DNA of 55,767 nucleotides, from contig NZ_JAHHIT010000066.1 of the NCBI RefSeq assembly GCF_024539675.1, positions 1-55,767 on the forward strand, given 5' to 3'. Positions 49,721 through 55,767 of this stretch are shown here, in pieces. The notes under the pieces are model-generated. The model was not told the origin of the DNA and did not search any database. It saw nothing but the letters and a program-made list of their open reading frames with translations. This DNA is from Streptomyces hilarionis (GTDB taxonomy: Bacteria > Actinomycetota > Actinomycetes > Streptomycetales > Streptomycetaceae). The first letter of the stretch is position 1, and every line of letters begins with the position of its first letter. The translations under genes were made by a program, and so were the position numbers.

Positions 49721-50682
49721 GCCGCACTCCTTTCGCGGCCGATCCGCAGGTTGGCACGGATCTTCTGGAAGACCGTGGGCGGCAGGCTACGGCTCGAACC
49801 GCGGGCGTAGTAGCGCTCCAGGTAGTACTGGAAGACGCTGAAGACGCTGGTCATGACCAGGTACCAGATGGAGGCGACGAACAGCAGTTCCATCACGGCG
49901 AACGACGAGGAGCCGATCACCGAGGTCGAGCGGAGCAGTTCGTTGTACGTCACCACGTAGACCAGCGACGAGGTCTTCAGCATGTTGATGAACTCGTTGC
50001 CGGTCGGCGGCACGATCACCCGCATGGCCTGCGGGATGACGATCCGGCGCAGCGTCTTGGCGTGGCTCATGCCCAGCGCGTGCGACGCCTCCGTCTGCCC
50101 CTCGTCGACGGCCAGCAGGCCGGCGCGGCAGATCTCGGCCATGTACGCGGCCTCGTTCAGGCCGAGTCCGAGCAGGGCGCACATGAACGGCGTCATGACG
50201 TCCGTCATCTCGTCCTTGTAGATCGGACCGAGGTTCAGGACGGGGAAGATCAGCGCCAGGTTGAACCACATCAGCAGCTGCACGTACACCGGGGTGCCGC
50301 GGAAGAACCAGATGTAGACCCAGGCGACCGTGCTGGTCACCGGGTTCTTCGACAGCCGCATCACGGCCAGCAGAACGCCCAGGACCACGCCGAGCACCAT
50401 GGACAGCACGCTGATCAGCAGCGTGCGCCCGGCGCCCGCGATGACCGTCGAGTTGAACAGCTGGTCGCCGACGGTGTTCCACTGGATGTCGCCGTTGGCG
50501 AAGGCGTTGACCAGCAGCGCCAGCAGCGCGAGGACGATCACGGCGCTGACCCAGCGGCCGTAGTGGCGCACCGGGATCGCCTTGATGGCCTCCGGCGGGC
50601 CGGAGAACGCCGGCGTCTTGGCGACCGGCGGGGTGTCCTCGGGTGGTGCGCCCGCGGAGGACTTGTCGAACTTGTCAGTCAT
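49717..50682 (-). CDS. Polar amino-acid ABC transporter permease
   Basis: This 321-aa HisM/GlnP-family permease has a cytosolic Pro-rich N terminus (about 45 residues), five to six helices, and the EAA loop QTEASHALGMSHAKTLRRIVIPQA. It is the only permease gene in the operon, so it probably forms a homodimer. It lies 38 bp after the binding-protein gene. Confidence 0.93.
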   Translation of the reverse strand: MTDKFDKSSAGAPPEDTPPVAKTPAFSGPPEAIKAIPVRHYGRWVSAVIVLALLALLVNAFANGDIQWNTVGDQLFNSTVIAGAGRTLLISVLSMVLGVVLGVLLAVMRLSKNPVTSTVAWVYIWFFRGTPVYVQLLMWFNLALIFPVLNLGPIYKDEMTDVMTPFMCALLGLGLNEAAYMAEICRAGLLAVDEGQTEASHALGMSHAKTLRRIVIPQAMRVIVPPTGNEFINMLKTSSLVYVVTYNELLRSTSVIGSSSFAVMELLFVASIWYLVMTSVFSVFQYYLERYYARGSSRSLPPTVFQKIRANLRIGRERSAA

Positions 50683-50720
50683 GGGGACTGCCCTTCGAAG
50701 ACTTCAGAGGTGCGGGTGGA

Positions 50721-51683
50721 TCACTTGCCGCCGTTGATCGAGGCGGACTTGATCGCGCCGCTCTCGGCGCCCCACTTCTCCAGCACCTTCTGGTACGAGC
50801 CGTCCTTGATGATCGCGTCGACGGCCTCCTTGAGGGCGTCGCGCAGCTGGGTGTTCTTCTTGTCGACGACGATGCCGAAGGGAGCGGCCTCGTACTGCTT
50901 GTCGAGCACCTCGAAGGTGTTGCCGCCGCCCGCCTTGCGGGCCATGTCCACGGCGACCGGGTAGTCGTTGACGCCGGCCACGGCGCCGCCGGACTTCACG
51001 CGGGTCTGGGCCTCGGTGTCGTTCTCGAACGACTCGATCTTGAGGGCCGCCTTGCCGCCGCCGGTGCACTTCTTCGACTGCGCCTGAAGGGCCTCTTCGT
51101 AGGTGGTGCCCCGCTGCACCGCGACGGTCTGGCCGCAGAGGTCGTCCAGGGTCTTGATGCCCTTGGGGTTGCCCTTCTTCACGTAGACGGCCGTGCCGGC
51201 GGTGAAGTAGTCGACGAAGTCGACGCCCTCGCCGAGCTTCTTGCCCTTGTCGTCCAGGCCTTCCTGGCGCTGCTTGTTGTCCGTGATCGACGACATGGCG
51301 ACGTTGTAGCGGCCGGTGTTCACCGCGGTGATCAGGGTGTCGAAGCCGCCCGAGGTGAACTGGAAGTCGACGCCGAGCTGCTTGCCGAGGGCCGCGGCGA
51401 TGTCGGGGTCGACGCCCACGATCTTGCCGCCCTCGACGGACTCCATCGGGGCGTACTCGGCGTTGGTGCCGACCTTGATGACGCCCGCCTTCTGGATGTC
51501 GGCCGGGAGCTTGGAGAAGAGGGGTGCCTTGTCGGAGCTGCTCGACGACTCGGAGGAGCTGCCGCCGCTGTTGGTCTGGTCGCCGCAGGCGGAGAGCAGC
51601 AAGGCGCCCGCGACCGCGAGAGATCCGACCGCTGCCAGGCGGGTGCGCGCGGCGGTCGTGTGTCGGGTGGAGCGTGCGGTCAT
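50721..51683 (-). CDS. Polar amino-acid-binding lipoprotein
   Basis: This 320-aa lipoprotein of solute-binding family 3 has an N-terminal signal and lipobox LLSAC with C33, followed by a Ser-rich linker, then IKVGTNAEYAPME and VGVDPDIAAALGKQLG. The substrate is probably a polar amino acid (glutamate/glutamine or cystine type); it cannot be fixed from sequence. GGAGG lies 8 nt before the ATG. It is the first gene of the operon, with a long upstream region carrying repeats. Confidence 0.92.
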   Translation of the reverse strand: MTARSTRHTTAARTRLAAVGSLAVAGALLLSACGDQTNSGGSSSESSSSSDKAPLFSKLPADIQKAGVIKVGTNAEYAPMESVEGGKIVGVDPDIAAALGKQLGVDFQFTSGGFDTLITAVNTGRYNVAMSSITDNKQRQEGLDDKGKKLGEGVDFVDYFTAGTAVYVKKGNPKGIKTLDDLCGQTVAVQRGTTYEEALQAQSKKCTGGGKAALKIESFENDTEAQTRVKSGGAVAGVNDYPVAVDMARKAGGGNTFEVLDKQYEAAPFGIVVDKKNTQLRDALKEAVDAIIKDGSYQKVLEKWGAESGAIKSASINGGK

Positions 51684-52312
51684 GGTGGGTTCCTCCGGCG
51701 GATGGATGGAGATGCCGATGGCTCGACAAATGCCGATGGGTCGACGAGAACACAGACCTTCGGGTGTCGCGACCTCGTGTGATTACGGCATCTTGCCATT
51801 CGGACGACGCCATTCAGGGGGCCAGCCATGTCAAAATCGGATAACGGGCGACCCCCGAACCGCATCAGTCCGGTACATCACGACCGGACGGAGCCGGACC
51901 ATCTGCGGGAATCTCCCGTTCCGGCCGAAAGATCTTCGGTTCCTCCCAGGATGTGATCACCCGACCTCTGTCCCGCCGCCGACCTCACCCCACGTCAAGG
52001 CGGTGTCAAGGGTTGTCAAGGGTTTTCCGGAGCCCGGTGGGTCCGCGCGCATGAGCCGCGTCACTCGCGGTGATCTCTGTCGAAGGTCCACAGCTCCGGG
52101 GATGTGACCTTGCACCGAATGGACTCGTCGGCTGTGGTCTCCGTCCGGTAAGAAGGTTTTTTACACCCCTCATCCGGGGCTCAGGGCGCGTGTGCGGCGC
52201 GCCCGACGCCAGGCGCCCGTACGCAACACCTCAGGGCCCTGTGCGATGCCCGCCCACTTCTCAATCAGGAGTGGCCACCCTCAAACCATGCAGACCTAAG
52301 GGGTACAACACA
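51684..52312. promoter_or_regulatory. Long divergent control region (ABC operon / malic enzyme)
   Basis: No gene was seen in these 629 bp. It contains a tandem repeat ATGCCGATGGSTCGAC (51712-51727, 51730-51745) near the ABC start, TTGACA on the minus strand (51834-51829), three GTCAAGG units at 51994, 52005 and 52015 (TTGAC on the minus strand), and a TTGCAC (52111-52116) that could be a malic-enzyme -35. Confidence 0.5.
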
Positions 52313-53542
<1,230 letters not shown>

Positions 53543-53556
53543 CGTGCGCCCCGGAT

Positions 53557-53588
53557 GGCCCCGCCCGTCACGGGCGGGGCCGTTTCTT
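53557..53588 (+). terminator. Rho-independent terminator after malic enzyme
   Basis: GGCCCCGCCCG (53557-53567) pairs perfectly with 53571-53581 around TCA and is followed by GTTTCTTT. Confidence 0.93.
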
Positions 53589-53830
53589 TGCCCGACCGTC
53601 ACTCCGGTCGGGTGGTGACGGGGGCACGGGGGCCTGCTGTCTACGCTGCCGCTCCCTCCGGGTTGCGCCGGCGCAACCCGGAGGGAGCGCGTCGGGGCCG
53701 GTGTCGGGGTCGGGGCCGAGCGCCGTGGGGCACGGGCGCGAAGGGCGAGAGGGCGCGTCCCACCGTGCCGGGCGGCGGAGCGCAAGAGGGCGTGTCTCAC
53801 AGTGCCGTCCGGTTTCGTTCGACGTCGCCG
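53589..53830. other. Non-coding gap with a second perfect 40-bp palindrome
   Basis: The palindrome at 53650-53689 has left arm CGCTCCCTCCGGGTTGCGCC and its exact complement with no loop. The rest of the gap shows no gene. Confidence 0.7.
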
Positions 53831-53842
53831 GACCCTAGGGTC
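53831..53842 (+). promoter_or_regulatory. Promoter/operator of the MDR oxidoreductase gene
   Basis: GACCCTAGGGTC is a perfect 12-bp palindrome that contains the -10 TAGGGT (53836-53841). It ends 7 nt before ATG 53849, predicting a leaderless transcript and possible autoregulation-type control. Confidence 0.5.
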
Positions 53843-53848
53843 GGGATC

Positions 53849-54814
53849 ATGTTCGCCGCCTACGCCGCCCGAATCGACCGCGACCAGCCGCTTTCCGGCC
53901 TGGAGTTGGGGGAGCGCCCGGCCCCCGAGGCCCGTCCCGGCTGGAGCGTCGTCGACGTCCGGGCCGCTTCCCTCAACCACCACGACCTCTGGTCGCTCCG
54001 GGGCGTCGGTCTCCCGGAGGGCCGGCTGCCGATGATCCTCGGCTGCGACGCCGCCGGTGTCGACGCGGACGGCAACGAGGTGGTCCTGCACTCCGTGATC
54101 GGTCAGACCGGACACGGCGTCGGGCCCGACGAGCCCCGTTCCATCCTCACCGAGCGCTACCAGGGCACCTTCGCCGAGCAGGTCGCCGTGCCCACCTGGA
54201 ACGTCCTGCCCAAGCCCAAGGAACTCTCCTTCGCGGAGGCCGCCTGTCTGCCCACGGCATGGCTGACGGCGTACCGCATGCTCTTCACCAACGCGGGCGT
54301 GCGCCCCGGCGACTCCGTTCTCGTCCAGGGGGCCGGCGGCGGCGTCGCCACGGCGGCCATCGTGCTGGGCAAGGCCGCCGGGCTTCGGGTCTTCGCCACC
54401 AGCCGGGACGAGGCCAAGCGCAAGCGGGCCCTGGAGCTCGGCGCGGTCGAGGCGGTGGAGCCGGGCGCCCGGCTGCCGCAGCGCGTGGACGCCGTCATCG
54501 AGACCGTCGGCGCGGCCACCTGGTCGCACTCGGTGAAGTCGCTGCGGCCCGGCGGGACGCTCGTCATCTCCGGAGCGACCAGCGGCGACGCCCCCTCGCA
54601 CGCCGAGCTGACGCGGGTCTTCTTCCTGGAGCTGAAGATCGTCGGATCCACCATGGGCTCCAAGGACGAGCTGGAGGACCTGCTCGCCTTCTGCGCCCTC
54701 ACCGGCGTCCGCCCCGTCATCGACGAGGTACTCCCGCTCGACCGGGCCCGCGAGGGCTTCGAGCGGCTCGCGAACGGCGAACAGTTCGGCAAGATCGTGC
54801 TCACCAACGGCTGA
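53849..54814 (+). CDS. MDR-superfamily zinc-type alcohol dehydrogenase/quinone oxidoreductase
   Basis: This 321-aa protein has a GroES-like domain (about 1-125; LNHHDLWSLRGVG, ILGCDAAGV) and a Rossmann domain (VLVQGAGGGVATAAIVLGKAAG, about 165). Typical catalytic zinc ligands are incomplete, closer to quinone reductase/enoyl reductase members. It should use NADPH; the substrate is unknown. A good terminator follows. Confidence 0.9.
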   Translation: MFAAYAARIDRDQPLSGLELGERPAPEARPGWSVVDVRAASLNHHDLWSLRGVGLPEGRLPMILGCDAAGVDADGNEVVLHSVIGQTGHGVGPDEPRSILTERYQGTFAEQVAVPTWNVLPKPKELSFAEAACLPTAWLTAYRMLFTNAGVRPGDSVLVQGAGGGVATAAIVLGKAAGLRVFATSRDEAKRKRALELGAVEAVEPGARLPQRVDAVIETVGAATWSHSVKSLRPGGTLVISGATSGDAPSHAELTRVFFLELKIVGSTMGSKDELEDLLAFCALTGVRPVIDEVLPLDRAREGFERLANGEQFGKIVLTNG

Positions 54815-54849
54815 GCGGCCCGCCGGTGGTCCGGCGTGCGCGGTCGCGG

Positions 54850-54880
54850 GGCGGGTCCGGGACGCCGGGCCCGCCTTTTT
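54850..54880 (+). terminator. Rho-independent terminator after the MDR gene
   Basis: GGCGGGTCCGG (54850-54860) pairs with CCGGGCCCGCC (54865-54875), one G-T pair, loop GACG, then TTTTT. Confidence 0.93.
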
Positions 54881-54892
54881 CGCGCCGGGCGT

Positions 54893-54935
54893 GTCAACCG
54901 TGGTTGACAATCGGATGCCGTCAACGTAAGTTGAC
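54893..54935 (+). promoter_or_regulatory. Promoter with twin GTCAAC-N4-GTTGAC operators
   Basis: Two perfect inverted repeats, GTCAAC-CGTG-GTTGAC (54893-54908) and GTCAAC-GTAA-GTTGAC (54920-54935), are 27 bp apart centre to centre. They contain the -35 TTGACA (54904-54909) and the -10 TAAGTT (54927-54932) at 17-nt spacing. Transcription would start at or next to ATG 54939. Confidence 0.85.
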
Positions 54936-54938
54936 GCC

Positions 54939-55148
54939 ATGACCGAAGCAACGGATCTCGCCGAGCGGGCCGGCGACCGCGATCCCCGAGTCGGACTGCG
55001 CGCCGTCGCGGCACTGCGCCGGCTGCTGGAGCAGCTGGAGGCGGTGCAGGTGCGCAGCGCGCGCAACCAGGGCTGGTCGTGGCAGGAGATCGCCGCGGAA
55101 CTCGGGGTCAGCAGGCAGGCCGTGCACAAGAAGTACGGGAGGCAGTGA
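54939..55148 (+). CDS. Small helix-turn-helix protein coupled to Clp-N gene
   Basis: This 69-aa protein has a helical N-terminal part (VGLRAVAALRRLLEQLEAVQ) and a C-terminal HTH, WSWQEIAAELGVSRQAVHKKYG. It probably binds the twin operators just upstream and represses its own operon; that is an inference. No SD is present, agreeing with a leaderless mRNA. The stop overlaps the next start as TGATG. Similar HTH/Clp-N pairs occur in other actinobacteria. Confidence 0.85.
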   Translation: MTEATDLAERAGDRDPRVGLRAVAALRRLLEQLEAVQVRSARNQGWSWQEIAAELGVSRQAVHKKYGRQ

Positions 55149-55753
55149 TGTTCGAGCGCTTCACGAAGGACGCGCGCGCCGCGGTGCGGTCGGCGGCGGC
55201 GCACGCCGAACGGGCCGGGGCGCAACGGGTGGACGAGACGCATGTGCTGCTCGCCCTCCTCGACGGGGAGGCCGGCCGCGGATCGGTCGCGCTGACCTCG
55301 CTGGGGCTGCCGCCGGGCGGGCGCGAGGGCCTCGTGCGGGACCTGGGCGAGGTGCGCCGCCGGGGCGGCCTCTCCCGGGCCGACGCGGACGCCCTGTCGG
55401 GGCTGGGCATCGACGTCGGCGAGATCGTCTCGCGGGTGGAGGAGGCCCACGGGGAGGGGGCGCTGGCGGCCGAGGGCGGGCAGGGCCCGGGCGGGCGGCT
55501 CTTCGGCGGACGGCCCTTCGACCGCGGCGCCAGGGAACTGCTCACCGACACGCTGCGCATCGCCCTCGCCCGGCGCGAACGGCACATCGGCGACGAGCAT
55601 CTGCTGCTCGCCCTCGCCGCCCGCCGCGGCGCCCCCTCGGAGGTCCTCGCCGACCACGGCGTCACCTATACCGCCCTCACCCGCGTGCTGTACGGCGACG
55701 AGGGCCGGGGCCGGGGCGAGGGCGGCGGGGGCGTCACCGCCGAGGCCGGGTGA
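55148..55753 (+). CDS. Double Clp N-domain protein (no ATPase)
   Basis: This 201-aa protein has two Clp-N-like repeats: residues 1-80 (FERFTKDARAAVRSAAAHAERAGAQRVDETHVLLALL) and about 125-185 (FDRGARELLTDTLRIALARRERHIGDEHLLLALAA). Both match the substrate/adaptor-binding head of ClpC, but AAA+ modules are absent. It may act as an adaptor, decoy or sensor for misfolded proteins or Clp inhibitors. The C-terminal tail is Gly/Arg/Glu-rich. AGGAGGCAG-like bases at the previous gene end act as SD. Confidence 0.85.
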   Translation: MFERFTKDARAAVRSAAAHAERAGAQRVDETHVLLALLDGEAGRGSVALTSLGLPPGGREGLVRDLGEVRRRGGLSRADADALSGLGIDVGEIVSRVEEAHGEGALAAEGGQGPGGRLFGGRPFDRGARELLTDTLRIALARRERHIGDEHLLLALAARRGAPSEVLADHGVTYTALTRVLYGDEGRGRGEGGGGVTAEAG

Positions 55754-55767
55754 GAACGCGAGAGGGC

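Overview
The window is a high-GC chromosomal segment of a Streptomyces. The evidence is the very strong third-position GC bias, frequent GTG starts, and gene content and order that match, from memory, the S. coelicolor region around SCO5206-SCO5262: sigR-rsrA, epi-isozizaene synthase-CYP170, the B12-controlled nrd operon, dasR-dasABC, wblE, sigH and sodN-sodX. No insertion sequence, phage gene, integrase or CRISPR array was seen. It reads as core or conserved chromosome with a few accessory genes.

Layout. 1-8 kb: the end of an initiator tRNA gene, a Fur-family regulator, a CBS-pair protein, hisN, a TetR regulator convergent with an SMR exporter, rsgA-aroA, an M50-type membrane protease, an SRAP DNA-repair protein and an apparently broken alpha/beta hydrolase. 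8-14 kb: sigR-rsrA (thiol stress) behind a perfect sigma-R promoter, two overlapping membrane HD-GYP genes (one degenerate), a TPR-like protein and peptide deformylase. 14-22 kb: the albaflavenone pair (terpene cyclase with a TTA codon, CYP170), convergent with nrdA-nrdB-nrdS, which has an adenosylcobalamin riboswitch and paired NrdR boxes. 22-31 kb: an MctP-type symporter with its DUF3311 partner, then the aminosugar block dasR / dasABC-dasD / nagB with several dre (DasR) sites. 31-37 kb: a PdtaS-like kinase, wblE with a foldable leader, a lipid kinase, and sigH with its anti-sigma factor. 37-43 kb: a Na+/H+ antiporter, a PLP deaminase/desulfhydrase, and a family 2B encapsulin shell gene translationally coupled to a polyprenyl synthase. 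43-47 kb: an AraC regulator with two VOC proteins, a Pit phosphate transporter, a small membrane protein and PPK2. 47-52 kb: nickel superoxide dismutase and its maturation protease, a CGNR zinc-finger regulator, and a polar amino-acid ABC transporter. 52-55.8 kb: malic enzyme, an MDR oxidoreductase, and a small HTH gene coupled to a double Clp-N protein behind twin GTCAAC-N4-GTTGAC operators.

Together the region joins redox control (sigR/rsrA, wblE, sodN/sodX, a Fur-type regulator), nutrient and development control (DasR, SigH, B12/NrdR) and secondary metabolism (albaflavenone, an encapsulin-linked isoprenoid enzyme). The points most worth checking are the encapsulin-polyprenyl synthase operon, the HTH/Clp-N operon with its twin operators, the folded wblE leader, the orphan dre site, the TTA codon in the cyclase, the changed Asp-rich motif in CYP170, and two perfect 40-bp palindromes.
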